A DNA stretch of 64,000 nucleotides. Origin: Paracoccus marcusii. GTDB lineage: Bacteria > Pseudomonadota > Alphaproteobacteria > Rhodobacterales > Rhodobacteraceae. The stretch's first letter is position 1, and every line of letters begins with the position of its first letter. Under the pieces are notes generated by a model. That model was not told where the DNA came from. It made no database searches and saw only the letters and a list, made by a program, of their open reading frames with translations. This document shows positions 38,445 to 47,812 of the stretch, piece by piece. Both the position numbers and the translations under genes were made by a program. The stretch spans positions 2,616,501-2,680,500 of the forward strand of contig NZ_CP117466.1 in NCBI RefSeq assembly GCF_028621715.1, read 5' to 3'.

Positions 38445-39486
38445 GGGCCTCCAGCGCGACAAATCCGGGGACGGGCGGCGCGCCCTTGGGCCAGATCGCG
38501 ATTACCTTGAACAAGTGACCCATTTCGTCGGGGTGGGTCAAGCGCCGAAGCGCGGCCATCGCGCCCCCGTCACCCGCAGCGGCAAGCCGGGCGGCCCGCG
38601 CCTCGGCTCCCAGGGCGCGCAGCCAATCGCCCTGTCGCACGGGACGCGACGCCACCGCCCCGCCCCGGATGGCCGCGGCGGCCAAGGGTGCGAAATCAAC
38701 ATGCGCCGTCAGGTCGGCCTGCCCCGGATGCGCCAGCGGATCTTCGCGAGCATGATTGCGCAGGGCCTGAAACGTGTCGCCGAACCCGTTCCACCCGCCA
38801 TAATCGATCAGGATCGCGCAGCCGCCATGGGTCGCGATGTGGCGGGCAGCGGCCTCGACAAAGGCCGCGCCTTCGGGACACTCCTCGACGATGTCGCCCA
38901 CGGACCCCGTCTGGGACAGCGGCACGACGGGGCCAAGCCCCATGCGCAGACCATCATCCGACAGCCCGACCAGACGCTCCCTCCAGCCATCGTCGGTCCG
39001 CTGGTACTGACGAATTGGGAGGGCATCGATGAACTCGTTTCCGATCAGGAATAGTGGTTTGGATCCTATATCCTCGATCCGTTCGAGATGCGTGACGGGT
39101 CCGAGACGATCGCGCTGAACGCCGCGCAGATGCGGCGAGGCCTCGATCAGGGCGACGTCGGCGGCCTGGTGCAGGCCGGGCACCTGCCGCATCGCACGCA
39201 GCATGTCGGCCATCAGCGTCCCGCGCCCCGGTCCCGGCTCGACCAAGGCGAACGGGGCCGGGGCACCCTGGTCCAGCCAGGCCTGCGCCAGCGCAAGGCC
39301 GCACAGTTCGCCGAACATCTGGTGGATCTCCGGCGCGGTCGTGAAATCACCTGCGGTGCCGAAGGGATCGCGCGTCGCGTAATAGCCGTAACGACTGTCC
39401 ATCAGGCAGACCTGCATGTACTCGGCCAGGCTGATCGGCCCCGTCGCGCGGATGCGCGCCGCGATGATCGCGGCCAGCGGCGTCAT
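38428..39486 (-). CDS. SAM-dependent methyltransferase, MidA/NDUFAF7 family
   Basis: A 352-residue class I methyltransferase of the MidA family (formerly DUF185). The N-terminus [20 protein letters not shown] and [20 protein letters not shown] are diagnostic; the SAM-binding loop is [17 protein letters not shown]. The human homologue NDUFAF7 methylates a complex I subunit during assembly, and a similar role in this respiratory bacterium is plausible but inferred. Its ATG overlaps the lgt stop (ATGA). Confidence 0.9.
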   Translation of the reverse strand: MTPLAAIIAARIRATGPISLAEYMQVCLMDSRYGYYATRDPFGTAGDFTTAPEIHQMFGELCGLALAQAWLDQGAPAPFALVEPGPGRGTLMADMLRAMRQVPGLHQAADVALIEASPHLRGVQRDRLGPVTHLERIEDIGSKPLFLIGNEFIDALPIRQYQRTDDGWRERLVGLSDDGLRMGLGPVVPLSQTGSVGDIVEECPEGAAFVEAAARHIATHGGCAILIDYGGWNGFGDTFQALRNHAREDPLAHPGQADLTAHVDFAPLAAAAIRGGAVASRPVRQGDWLRALGAEARAARLAAAGDGGAMAALRRLTHPDEMGHLFKVIAIWPKGAPPVPGFVALEAHADHA

Positions 39487-40364
39487 GCGGCGACAGGCGG
39501 GCGGCGCCGCGCATAAGCCACCAGCGCCAGCCCGATCAGGACCATCGGCAGCGACAGCGTCTGCCCCATCGTCAGGCCGATCACAGGGCCGCCCAGGACG
39601 TGGCCAAGCGGATTGTCCGGCGTGATGAACTGGGCATCGGCGACGCGGAACAGTTCGACGAACATGCGCGCAAGCCCATAGCCGGCAAGAAAAACCCCAA
39701 AGGCCAGGCCCGGACGGCGCAGCCCCCCGGCGCGGACCAGGACCAGCAGGATCAGCCCTAGCAGCAGGCCCTCAAGTCCCGCCTCGTACAGCTGGCTGGG
39801 GTGGCGGGCGCAGGGTCCGACGATGCCGGGACAGGTCTGCGCCGCCTCGCCAGGAAAGACCACGCCCCAAGCCAGGTCGGTGGGGCGGCCCCACAGTTCG
39901 GCGTTGATGAAGTTGGCGATGCGCCCGAAGAAGATGCCGATCGGCGCCACGACGGCCATCGCGTCGGCCAGCCGCAGGACGGGCACGCCCTGGCTGCGCG
40001 ACCAGGCCCAAGTCGCCACGATCACGCCGGCAAACCCGCCGTGAAAGCTCATCCCGCCCTGCCAGACCTGCAGGATCTGCCCGGGGTTCGACAGATAGTA
40101 GGCGGGCTCGTAGAACAGCACGAACCCCAGACGCCCGCCCAGGATGACCCCCAGGATGACCCAGGTCAGCAGGTCGTCGACCCGGTCGGGCGCGGTGGGC
40201 GGCGTGCCGCCCCACAGCGCGGGACGGCGCATCATCGCGACGATCAGCCGCCAACCCAGGATCAGGCCGGCCAGATAGGCCAGCGCATACCAGCGCAGCG
40301 AGAACGAGAACCCGCCCAGGGTGATCGTGAAGATTTCGGGGGCGATGTCGGGAAACGGGATCAT
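39483..40364 (-). CDS. lgt: Prolipoprotein diacylglyceryl transferase
   Basis: Inner-membrane enzyme that moves a diacylglyceryl group from phosphatidylglycerol to the lipobox cysteine, the first step of lipoprotein maturation. The 293 residues form seven helices and carry the signature [17 protein letters not shown], preceded by the conserved [11 protein letters not shown] with its essential histidine. Start at [12 protein letters not shown]. It is the first gene of the lgt-midA-pgeF operon, behind a candidate promoter with a perfect -35. Confidence 0.95.
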   Translation of the reverse strand: MIPFPDIAPEIFTITLGGFSFSLRWYALAYLAGLILGWRLIVAMMRRPALWGGTPPTAPDRVDDLLTWVILGVILGGRLGFVLFYEPAYYLSNPGQILQVWQGGMSFHGGFAGVIVATWAWSRSQGVPVLRLADAMAVVAPIGIFFGRIANFINAELWGRPTDLAWGVVFPGEAAQTCPGIVGPCARHPSQLYEAGLEGLLLGLILLVLVRAGGLRRPGLAFGVFLAGYGLARMFVELFRVADAQFITPDNPLGHVLGGPVIGLTMGQTLSLPMVLIGLALVAYARRRPPVAA

Positions 40365-40392
40365 GGGGCCTCGGGTCTGCGATTTGCCGCGC

Positions 40393-40420
40393 ACGCTAGT
40401 CGCCAAAGCCGCACTGTCAA
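40393..40420 (-). promoter_or_regulatory. Candidate promoter for the lgt operon
   Basis: A consensus TTGACA and TAGCGT are separated by 16 bases on the minus strand. The divergent ubiK gene has TATAGG at 40448 with TTGAAC 19 bases upstream, so the two promoters stand back to back. Confidence 0.5.
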
Positions 40421-40483
40421 CATTGAACCCTGGACCGCACCGGACCATATAGGACGCAACGCAAGACAGAAGGGCACCGCCAG

Positions 40484-40741
40484 ATGACCACCCAGAACCG
40501 TTTCTTCGACGACATGTCCAAGCTGATGACCAACGCGATGGGCGTGGCCCAGGGCGCCCGCAGCGAGGCCGAGACGGCCATGAAGGGCTGGATCGACCGC
40601 TGGCTGGCCGACCGCGACTTTGTCACCCGCGAGGAGTTCGAGGCCGTGCGCGAGATGGCGATCAAGGCCCGCACCGAGAATGCCGAACTGAAGGCGCGGC
40701 TGGACGCCCTGTCCGCGGGTGCCGACAAGCCTCAGGGCTGA
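40484..40741 (+). CDS. UbiK-like accessory factor for ubiquinone synthesis
   Basis: An 85-residue BMFP-domain protein (formerly YqiC). It is helical, with [20 protein letters not shown] at the start, and ends in a short coiled coil ([18 protein letters not shown]). E. coli UbiK binds lipid and UbiJ in aerobic ubiquinone biosynthesis, and relatives associate with membranes. The role here follows from family membership. The 3' end overlaps the stop of the converging DUF6476 gene by ten bases. It is divergent from lgt. Confidence 0.85.
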   Translation: MTTQNRFFDDMSKLMTNAMGVAQGARSEAETAMKGWIDRWLADRDFVTREEFEAVREMAIKARTENAELKARLDALSAGADKPQG

Positions 40742-41043
40742 AGCACCGTCTGCCCCACCAGCGTTCCCGCGCGGTCATAGACCAGCACCCGGTCGTCCGT
40801 CGTCAGCACGACGATCCGATCGGTTGCAAAAGTCACCGCGCGGGTTTGCGCATCCTGAGGCAGAGTGATAGCATCGGGCAGTTCGGGCAACACTGGCTGG
40901 TTCAGCCGCACCCACAGCAGCGCCACGACCGCGATCATCCCCACCCCCATGACCAGCGTTAGCCCCGTCACCAGCGTCTTCAGAAAGCGCAGTTCCGGGA
41001 CGGCTTTCGCCGCCACCTTCCAATCGGTATCATCCTGCGCCAT
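40732..41043 (-). CDS. DUF6476-type membrane protein
   Basis: A 103-residue protein with one transmembrane helix (residues 27-48, LVTGLTLVMGVGMIAVVALLW) and a C-terminal beta-rich domain, probably periplasmic (TFATDRIVVLTTDDRVLVYD). It looks like the small Rhodobacteraceae proteins grouped as DUF6476; no function is known. AAAGGATCGAC is a good ribosome-binding site, lying inside the divergent pseudouridine-synthase gene. Its ATG shares the palindrome CATG with that gene's ATG, so the two starts overlap on opposite strands. Confidence 0.78.
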   Translation of the reverse strand: MAQDDTDWKVAAKAVPELRFLKTLVTGLTLVMGVGMIAVVALLWVRLNQPVLPELPDAITLPQDAQTRAVTFATDRIVVLTTDDRVLVYDRAGTLVGQTVLQP

Positions 41044-42064
41044 GTCGATCCTTTCCGTGACCATTCCGGCCAACCCGCCCGACCGACTTGATAAGGCGCT
41101 TGCCATGGCGGTGCCAGAGGATGCGGCCCTGTCGCGGTCGCGCCTGGCGCGGCTGATCGCCGACGGTGCGGTGAGCGGCCCGGATGGCCCCGCACGCGAC
41201 GTCAAGGCGCGCGTCGCCGAGGGTCAGGAATACCGCATCGCCCTGGCCCCGCCCGAGCCTGTCGAGACGCGGGCCGAGGCCATTCCCCTGGTCATCGCGC
41301 ATGAGGATGATGACCTGATCGTGATCGACAAGCCTGCCGGGATGGTCGTCCATCCCGCTCCGGGCAGCCCCACCGGCACGCTGGTCAACGCGCTGCTGGC
41401 GCATTGCGGCGATTCGTTGTCGGGCATCGGGGGCGAAAAGCGCCCCGGCATCGTGCACCGCATCGACAAGGACACGTCGGGCCTGCTGGTCGTCGCCAAG
41501 TCGGACCGCGCGCATCACGGCCTTGCCGCCCAGTTCGAGGCGCATACCGCCAACCGGCGCTACCTTGCGCTGGCGCACGGGGCGATCGACGCGGCAGATC
41601 CGCGTTTGCGTGGCACGCCCGGCGTCTCGTTCGAGGAAGGGCTGGTTCTGCGGATCGCCACGCACCTGTCGCGCCACCCGACCGACCGCCAACGTCAGGC
41701 GGTCTTTGCCGACAAGGGCCGTCACGCCGTAACCCGCGCGCGTCTGCTGGAGCGGTTCGGCACGCCGCCTTCGGCCATGCTGGTGGAATGCCGGTTGGAA
41801 ACGGGGCGCACCCACCAGATCCGGGTGCACATGGCCCATTGCGGCCTGGGGCTGATCGGCGATCCGGTCTATGGCGGGTCGCGACGTGCCTCTGCCAAGG
41901 CGCTTGGCACCGCGGCGGCAGCGGTCCAAACGTTTTCGCGACAGGCGTTGCACGCTGCGCATCTGGGGTTCGTCCATCCGGTCACCGGGGTCGAGATGGG
42001 GTTCGACAGTCCCCTGCCCGACGACATGCAGGCCCTTCTGGACGCCCTTCGCACCGCCCCTTGA
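41042..42064 (+). CDS. RluA-family pseudouridine synthase
   Basis: Converts specific uridines in rRNA (or tRNA) to pseudouridine. The 340-residue protein has an N-terminal S4 domain (PPDRLDKALA, then SRSRLARLIADGAV) and the catalytic motif HRIDKDTSGLL with aspartate 142, closest to RluD or RluC. The ATG at MSILSVTI has no Shine-Dalgarno, but TATCAT ends eight bases before it, the geometry of a leaderless mRNA. A GTG five codons later is the alternative start. The closely related RluA, C and D enzymes cannot be separated here. Confidence 0.88.
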   Translation: MSILSVTIPANPPDRLDKALAMAVPEDAALSRSRLARLIADGAVSGPDGPARDVKARVAEGQEYRIALAPPEPVETRAEAIPLVIAHEDDDLIVIDKPAGMVVHPAPGSPTGTLVNALLAHCGDSLSGIGGEKRPGIVHRIDKDTSGLLVVAKSDRAHHGLAAQFEAHTANRRYLALAHGAIDAADPRLRGTPGVSFEEGLVLRIATHLSRHPTDRQRQAVFADKGRHAVTRARLLERFGTPPSAMLVECRLETGRTHQIRVHMAHCGLGLIGDPVYGGSRRASAKALGTAAAAVQTFSRQALHAAHLGFVHPVTGVEMGFDSPLPDDMQALLDALRTAP

Positions 42065-42174
42065 CGAAAGCGTGAGGCGACCACACATGACAATGCCCGC
42101 GCGGATGCGGCATTCTGTCCCGGAACCGGGCCGTTCGACGCTGCGTTAACCGGTCTCTGCGAAAGGCGAACATC

Positions 42175-43083
42175 ATGGCGACTTATGGAAATCTTCCCGC
42201 CCCAAGCCCGGAACAGGGTCTGAACCGCTATCTGCAGGAGATCCGCAAGTTTCCGCTGCTGGAACCCGAACAGGAATACATGCTGGCCAAGGCATGGGCC
42301 GATCACGAAGACAGCGACGCCGCGCATCAGCTGGTGACCAGTCACCTGCGTCTGGCCGCCAAGATTGCTATGGGCTATCGCGGCTATGGCCTGCCACAGG
42401 CAGAGGTGATCAGCGAAGCGAATGTCGGCCTGATGCAGGCGGTCAAGCGGTTTGACCCGGAACGTGGCTTCCGCCTTGCCACCTATGCAATGTGGTGGAT
42501 CCGCGCCTCGATCCAGGAATACATCCTGCGGTCCTGGTCCTTGGTCAAGATGGGCACCACAAGCGCGCAGAAGAAGCTGTTCTTCAACCTCCGCAAGGCG
42601 AAATCCAAAATCGGCGCCCTGGAGGAAGGCGATCTTCGTCCCGAGAACGTCGCCCAAATTGCCACCGAACTGAACGTCACCGAAAAGGAAGTCGTCGACA
42701 TGAACCGCCGGCTTTCTGGTGGTGACGCCTCGCTGAATGCGCAGGTCGGGTCGGGCGACGGCGAATCGTCGGCGCAGTGGCAGGACTGGCTGGAGGACAC
42801 GAACGCCAACCAGGCCGAAGCCTATGCGGAATCCGAGGAACTGGACACACGGCGCCAGATGCTGATCGACGCGATGGATGCGCTGAACGAGCGTGAGAAG
42901 GACATCCTGATGGAGCGTCGCCTGCGCGACGATCCGATGACGCTGGAGGATCTGTCCAGCCGCTACAGCGTATCACGTGAACGCATTCGCCAGATCGAGG
43001 TGCGCGCGTTCGAGAAGCTGCAGGAACGGATGCGCACCCTGGCCCGCGACAAGGGCATGCGGATCGCCGATACGGTCGAGTGA
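42175..43083 (+). CDS. rpoH: RNA polymerase sigma factor RpoH (sigma-32)
   Basis: Heat-shock sigma factor directing transcription of chaperone and protease genes. The 302 residues show region 2 (ISEANVGLMQAVKRFDPERG, then FRLATYAMWWIRASIQEYI), the RpoH box QKKLFFNLRKAK that separates it from other sigma-70 members, and region 4 (LEDLSSRYSVSRERIRQIE). GAAAGGCG precedes the ATG. TTGACG at 42061 could be a -35 but no convincing -10 follows. A GC-rich stem-loop without T tract (arms CGCGCCGC/GCGGCGCG from 43086) lies just after the stop. Alphaproteobacteria often have two rpoH genes; which this is cannot be told. Confidence 0.95.
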   Translation: MATYGNLPAPSPEQGLNRYLQEIRKFPLLEPEQEYMLAKAWADHEDSDAAHQLVTSHLRLAAKIAMGYRGYGLPQAEVISEANVGLMQAVKRFDPERGFRLATYAMWWIRASIQEYILRSWSLVKMGTTSAQKKLFFNLRKAKSKIGALEEGDLRPENVAQIATELNVTEKEVVDMNRRLSGGDASLNAQVGSGDGESSAQWQDWLEDTNANQAEAYAESEELDTRRQMLIDAMDALNEREKDILMERRLRDDPMTLEDLSSRYSVSRERIRQIEVRAFEKLQERMRTLARDKGMRIADTVE

Positions 43084-43094
43084 CCCGCGCCGCA

Positions 43095-43122
43095 TTGACG
43101 CAACGCGGCGCGGCGCTATGGT
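43095..43122 (+). promoter_or_regulatory. Candidate promoter after rpoH
   Basis: TTGACG and TATGGT are 16 bases apart, with the -10 ending 29 bases before the next gene. The -35 lies in the loop of the stem-loop following rpoH. Confidence 0.45.
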
Positions 43123-43151
43123 CTGGGTACCCTGCAGGACGACCCTAGACC

Positions 43152-44186
43152 ATGCCCGCCCCCGTGACTGCCCTGACTGAATTCCAGCGCCTTGAGGCGC
43201 AGGGCTCGTGGCGCGAGACGCCCGAATCACGGCTGCGCGAGGTCATCGTCTCGGTGGGCGCCGCGACTCTGACGATGATGGACCCGAAATCGGACCGGCC
43301 TCTGTCGCACTGGTCGCTGCCGGCGGTGACGCGGATCAATCCGGGTCAACTGCCCGCGATATACACTCCGAACGGCCAGGCACCCGACGAGACGGTCGAG
43401 ATCGACGATCCGCTGATGATCGAGGGGATCGAACGCGTTCAACGGGCCATCGCTATCCACCGTGCCGTGCCGGGCCGCCTGCGGGGCGTCGTAACGGTGC
43501 TGGGCGCGGTCGCCATGCTGGCTGCCCTGACATTCTGGCTGCCCGACGCGCTGATCCGCCATGCGGCCCGGATCGCTCCACCCGCGCAGGCGCGAACAAT
43601 CGGTTTGGCCGTGCTGGCCGATCTGGAGCACAGCGCCGGTGCCGTCTGCCGTCGGCGGTCGGGCCAGCAGGTGCTGGACTGGATCGCACCCCAGCTGATC
43701 GGCGACCAGGCCTTGGTGCAGGTCGTGCCCGCGCCGCTGAACGGGGCGCGTCGCCTTCCGGGTGATCTTTATGTGCTGGGCAACGACCTGCTGGCCACCA
43801 CCCCTGGCCCCGAAGCCTCTGCCGGTCACCTGATCGCCGCCCGTCTGGCGGTCGAGGACAAGCAGGCGACACTGGATGCGCTGCGGCATGCGGGGCTGAT
43901 GAACGCACTGCGCCTGATGACGCTTGGGACTCTGTCGCGCGACGCGATGCAGGGCTATGGAGAGACGCTGCTGTCGCAATCTTTGCCCCGGCCTGACCTC
44001 GCCGCCCTGCCCCCTGCCTTCGCGGAACGCGGGCTGTCGACCGAACCCTATGCGCGCAGCATCGATCCGACCGGCGCCGCCGTCCTGCCACTGATCGAGG
44101 CCGACCCCATCCGTCAGGGAACCACGCCTGCCCGCCTGCTGACCGACGAACAGTGGCTGGCGCTGCAGCAGATCTGCGCGGGCTGA
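43152..44186 (+). CDS. Conserved-looking membrane protein of unknown function
   Basis: A 344-residue protein. Its N-terminal third is soluble and beta-rich (LREVIVSVGAATLTMMDPKS), one strong membrane helix follows near residues 117-134 (VVTVLGAVAMLAALTFWLP), and the C-terminal two thirds look helical (GLAVLADLEHSAGAVCRRRS and on). I recall similar proteins in Rhodobacteraceae, some near peptidase-like annotations, but no HExxH or other catalytic motif is visible here. It seems to have its own promoter between it and rpoH. It converges on nadK with seven bases between stops. Function unknown. Confidence 0.72.
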   Translation: MPAPVTALTEFQRLEAQGSWRETPESRLREVIVSVGAATLTMMDPKSDRPLSHWSLPAVTRINPGQLPAIYTPNGQAPDETVEIDDPLMIEGIERVQRAIAIHRAVPGRLRGVVTVLGAVAMLAALTFWLPDALIRHAARIAPPAQARTIGLAVLADLEHSAGAVCRRRSGQQVLDWIAPQLIGDQALVQVVPAPLNGARRLPGDLYVLGNDLLATTPGPEASAGHLIAARLAVEDKQATLDALRHAGLMNALRLMTLGTLSRDAMQGYGETLLSQSLPRPDLAALPPAFAERGLSTEPYARSIDPTGAAVLPLIEADPIRQGTTPARLLTDEQWLALQQICAG

Positions 44187-44193
44187 CGCCCCC

Positions 44194-44955
44194 TTAGACG
44201 AACTGTTCGCGCAGCAGGCGTTCGTCTAGCCCGTGGCCCGGATCGAACAGCAGGCGGTGACGGATGTCGTCGGCACTGCGGATTTCGACCTGCGTCACGT
44301 GGCGGACAGAACGGCTGTCGGCATCGGCCATGACGGGGCGGCGGTCGGCGTTCAGCACTTCGATCACCACGGATGCACCCTTGGGCAGAAGCGCCCCCCG
44401 CCAGCGGCGCGGACGGAAAGGCGCGATGGCGGTCAGGGCCAGCACCTCTGATCCAATCGGCAGGATCGGCCCGTGCGCGGAGTAGTTGTAGGCCGTGGAT
44501 CCCGCCGGGGTGGAGACCAGCGCACCGTCGCAGACCAGCTCCTCCATCCGCAATCGCCCGTCGACATGGATGCGCAGCTTGGCGGCCTGCGGCCCCTCGC
44601 GCAGCAGGCTGACCTCGTTGATCGCCAGGGCCTCGGTGCAGGTGCCGTCGGCACAGGTGGCGCGCATGCGCAGCGGGTTGATGACCGTTTCCTCGGCCAG
44701 GGCAAGGCGGTCGGTCAGGTCGTCCTCGGCATAGGCGTTCATCAGGAACCCCACCGTGCCACGGTTCATGCCATAGACCGGCAGCCCCCGACCCTGCGTC
44801 GCGTGCAGGGTCTGCAGCATGAACCCGTCCCCGCCCAGGGCCACCACGACGTCGGCCTCCGCCAGCGGGGCCTGGCCATAGCGCGCCGTCAGCACGGACA
44901 GGGCCGCCCGGGCGGTCTCGGCGTGGCTTGCGGTGAAATGCACGTTGCGCGTCAT
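44194..44955 (-). CDS. nadK: NAD kinase
   Basis: Phosphorylates NAD to NADP in the cytosol. The 253-residue protein has the catalytic GGDG at residues 41-44 (D43), the conserved NE in [10 protein letters not shown], and the substrate loop [24 protein letters not shown] precedes the ATG at [10 protein letters not shown]; the slightly longer open frame upstream is not needed. It is divergent from glyA across about 180 bases, which hold a small palindrome and otherwise nothing I can identify. Confidence 0.94.
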   Translation of the reverse strand: MTRNVHFTASHAETARAALSVLTARYGQAPLAEADVVVALGGDGFMLQTLHATQGRGLPVYGMNRGTVGFLMNAYAEDDLTDRLALAEETVINPLRMRATCADGTCTEALAINEVSLLREGPQAAKLRIHVDGRLRMEELVCDGALVSTPAGSTAYNYSAHGPILPIGSEVLALTAIAPFRPRRWRGALLPKGASVVIEVLNADRRPVMADADSRSVRHVTQVEIRSADDIRHRLLFDPGHGLDERLLREQFV

Positions 44956-45079
44956 CGGCCGTCCTGTCCCCTGATGGACCCGCACCATCACGCGCGACAG
45001 ACATGATGACAAGCGCATTCCGCAGCGCGTCGCAACGGGCGGGATGCGGGTCGTTTTGTCACTTTCGGCATGCCCTACG

Positions 45080-45097
45080 TTGCGTTAAAAGACGCAA
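45080..45097. promoter_or_regulatory. Palindrome in the glyA leader
   Basis: TTGCGT and ACGCAA are separated by TAAAAG, in an otherwise GC-rich region 38 bases before glyA. It could be an operator for a one-carbon or methionine regulator, or a small mRNA hairpin. Confidence 0.35.
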
Positions 45098-45134
45098 ACA
45101 CAAGCCGCCCCAGCCCAAAAAGGACGAAAGACCG

Positions 45135-46430
45135 ATGAACGCACCGACCCGCGACAACGGCTTCTTCACCGAAACCCTGGCCAGCCGTGACCCCGACATT
45201 GCCAAGGCGATCACCCAGGAACTGGGCCGCCAGCGCGACGAGATCGAGCTGATCGCCTCCGAGAACATCGTCAGCCGCGCCGTGATGGAGGCTCAGGGGT
45301 CCGTCCTGACCAACAAGTATGCCGAGGGTTATCCGGGCAAGCGCTATTACGGCGGCTGCCAGTATGTCGACATCGCCGAGAACCTGGCGATCGAGCGCGC
45401 CAAGCAGCTGTTCGGCTGCGAATACGCCAACGTCCAGCCCAACAGCGGCAGCCAGATGAACCAGGCCGTGTTCCTGGCGCTGCTGCAGCCGGGCGACACC
45501 TTCATGGGCCTGGACCTGAATTCGGGCGGTCACCTGACGCACGGATCGCCGGTCAACATGTCGGGCAAGTGGTTCAACGTCGTCAGCTATGGCGTGCGTG
45601 CGCAGGACCATCAGCTGGACATGGACGCGATCGCCGAAAGCGCCCGCCAGCACAAGCCCAAGCTGATCATCGCGGGCGGCACGGCCTACAGCCGCAGCTG
45701 GGACTGGGCCGCCTTCCGCGCCATCGCGGATGAGGTCGGCGCCTATCTGATGGTCGACATGGCCCACATCGCGGGCCTGGTCGCGGGCGGCGCGCATGCC
45801 TCCCCTGTCCCGCATGCCCATGTCGTCACCTCGACCACGCACAAGTCGCTGCGCGGTCCCCGGGGCGGCCTGATCCTGACCAACGACGCGGACATCGCCA
45901 AGAAGATCAACAGCGCCGTGTTCCCCGGCCTGCAGGGCGGCCCGCTGATGCACGTGATCGCCGCCAAGGCCGTGGCCTTTGGCGAGGCGCTGCGCCCCGA
46001 GTTCAAGACCTATGCGGCGCAGGTCGTCAAGAACGCCGCCGCCATGGCGGACGAGCTGATGAAGGGCGGCATCGACATCGTGTCGGGCGGCACCGACAAC
46101 CACCTGTGCCTGGCCGACCTGCGCCCCAAGGGCGTGACCGGCAAGGCGACCGAGGCCGCCTTGGGCCGTGCGCACATCACCTGCAACAAGAACGGCGTGC
46201 CGTTCGACCCTGAAAAGCCGTTCGTGACCTCGGGCATCCGTCTTGGCGCGCCCGCAGGCACCACCCGCGGCTTTGCCGAGCCCGAGTTCCGCCAGATCGC
46301 CCGCTGGATCGTCGAGGTCGTCGACGGCCTGGCCGCCAATGGCGAGGAGGGCAATGCCGCGGTCGAGGACAAGGTCCGCGCCGAGGTCGGCCAGCTCTGC
46401 GCCCGCTTCCCGCTCTACCAGGGCATGTGA
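45135..46430 (+). CDS. glyA: Serine hydroxymethyltransferase
   Basis: PLP enzyme interconverting serine and glycine while charging tetrahydrofolate with a one-carbon unit; the main source of methyl groups for the methionine/SAM cycle encoded elsewhere in this window. The 431 residues include [28 protein letters not shown], and the PLP-lysine motif [14 protein letters not shown] near residue 237. AGGACGAAAG precedes the ATG. It is a single-gene unit with a strong terminator. Very secure. Confidence 0.97.
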   Translation: MNAPTRDNGFFTETLASRDPDIAKAITQELGRQRDEIELIASENIVSRAVMEAQGSVLTNKYAEGYPGKRYYGGCQYVDIAENLAIERAKQLFGCEYANVQPNSGSQMNQAVFLALLQPGDTFMGLDLNSGGHLTHGSPVNMSGKWFNVVSYGVRAQDHQLDMDAIAESARQHKPKLIIAGGTAYSRSWDWAAFRAIADEVGAYLMVDMAHIAGLVAGGAHASPVPHAHVVTSTTHKSLRGPRGGLILTNDADIAKKINSAVFPGLQGGPLMHVIAAKAVAFGEALRPEFKTYAAQVVKNAAAMADELMKGGIDIVSGGTDNHLCLADLRPKGVTGKATEAALGRAHITCNKNGVPFDPEKPFVTSGIRLGAPAGTTRGFAEPEFRQIARWIVEVVDGLAANGEEGNAAVEDKVRAEVGQLCARFPLYQGM

Positions 46431-46455
46431 TCGCCCGACATCGGTGACCTGTACG

Positions 46456-46485
46456 CCCCGCCGCGCACCCGCGCGGCGGGGTTTT
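46456..46485 (+). terminator. Intrinsic terminator after glyA
   Basis: A perfect 11-bp stem CCCCGCCGCGC/GCGCGGCGGGG with a four-base loop is followed by TTTTCC. Confidence 0.92.
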
Positions 46486-46555
46486 CCGTTTGTGCCATTT
46501 GCGCATCCTGCAGTTTCGCGTCATGGTTTGCGCGGACATTTAGGGATGAGGACAG

Positions 46556-47812
46556 ATGACACCACCCAATCGCCCCCAAGCCGAACCGCGCTGGAGCCTG
46601 GTCGGCCCAGGCTTGGTCGTGGCCGCAACCGGCGTCGGCGCGGCCGACCTGATCGCCACGACCGTCGCGGGCAGCAAATACGGCTATGCCCTGCTGTGGG
46701 CCGTCGTTGCGGGCTGCATCATGAAGATCGTGCTGGTCGAGGGTGCCGGCCGCTACAGCCTGGCCACCGGCAACACCATCTTCGAGGGATGGAGCACGCT
46801 TGGCAAATGGACCAGCTGGTATTTCGGCCCCTACATCGTGATCTGGGGCTTTGTCTATGGCGCGGCGGCGATGGCCGGGACGGGGCTGGCGCTGACCTCG
46901 CTGATGCCGTTCCTAGGCGTTCCGGCCTGGGGCATCCTGTCGGGCCTGTTGGGCCTGGCGCTGGTCTGGTCGGGCCGCTACGACCTGTTCGAACGGGTGC
47001 TGACCGCGATGGTCATCCTGATGTTCATCGCCATGGTCCTGGCCGCCGCAGCCACCCTGCCCAACCTTGGCGAGGTCTTGACTGGCCTTGCCCCGATGAT
47101 CCCGGATGGCGCGATGATCAACGTCCTGTCCGTCGCGGGCGGGGTCGGCGGCACGATCACTCTGGCGGCCTATGGCTACTGGCTGCGCGAGAAGGGCTGG
47201 GACAGCCCGCGCTTCATGTCGGTCATGCGCATCGACAACGCGGTCGCCTATCTGGTGACCGGCCTGTTCGTCGTGGCGACGCTGATCGTTGGGGCGGAAC
47301 TGCTCTACTCAGCGGGCATCGCCATCGGCGGCGGTGATCAGGGCATGGTCGACCTGTCCCGCGTCCTGGGTGAACGCTATGGACCCTGGCTCAGCAAGCT
47401 GTTCCTGATCGGGTTCTTCGCGGCATCGTTCAGCTCGCTGATCGGGGTGTGGAACGGGGTCAGCCTGATGTTTGCGGACTTCATGGGTCATGTGCAGGGC
47501 AAGCCGCACGCCCATCCCGACCGCCTGGCGGGAGGCCGCTACTATCGCGCCTACATCGTCTGGCTGACCATCCCGCCCATGGCGATGCTGTTCCTGGGCC
47601 AGCCGGTGCTGCTGATCCTGGCCTATGGCGTGCTGGGCGCGCTGTTCATGCCGTTCATGTCGGTCACGCTGCTGTGGATCCTGAACACCGACCGCGTACC
47701 CGCCGAATGGCGCAACAAGCCTCTGACCAACATCCTGCTGGTCATCTGCACGCTGGCCTTTGCTGCGCTGGCCGTCGATCAGCTACGCAGCTCCATCATG
47801 CGGCTGTTCTAG
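46556..47812 (+). CDS. Nramp-superfamily transporter lacking the usual metal-binding motifs
   Basis: A 418-residue inner-membrane protein with about 11 helices. The opening GPGLVVAATGVGAADLIATT aligns with Nramp helix 1, but the metal-binding DPGN is replaced by GAAD. The helix-6 MPH-type motif is also absent; the matching region reads GGTITLAAYGYWLREKGW. It is therefore an Nramp relative, and manganese or iron transport by the canonical mechanism should not be assumed. A following segment KYGYALLWAVVAG is well conserved with the family. GAGGACAG precedes the ATG. It converges on the hydratase gene with a four-base overlap of ends. Confidence 0.85.
   Translation: MTPPNRPQAEPRWSLVGPGLVVAATGVGAADLIATTVAGSKYGYALLWAVVAGCIMKIVLVEGAGRYSLATGNTIFEGWSTLGKWTSWYFGPYIVIWGFVYGAAAMAGTGLALTSLMPFLGVPAWGILSGLLGLALVWSGRYDLFERVLTAMVILMFIAMVLAAAATLPNLGEVLTGLAPMIPDGAMINVLSVAGGVGGTITLAAYGYWLREKGWDSPRFMSVMRIDNAVAYLVTGLFVVATLIVGAELLYSAGIAIGGGDQGMVDLSRVLGERYGPWLSKLFLIGFFAASFSSLIGVWNGVSLMFADFMGHVQGKPHAHPDRLAGGRYYRAYIVWLTIPPMAMLFLGQPVLLILAYGVLGALFMPFMSVTLLWILNTDRVPAEWRNKPLTNILLVICTLAFAALAVDQLRSSIMRLF

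Noticed and set aside
42058..42100. Sigma-32-type promoter for rpoH
   Set aside because: TTGACG is present but no acceptable -10 or CCCAT-like element lies at proper spacing.
44956..45134. Glycine or folate riboswitch upstream of glyA
   Set aside because: No conserved core of either class is visible; only a short palindrome is present.
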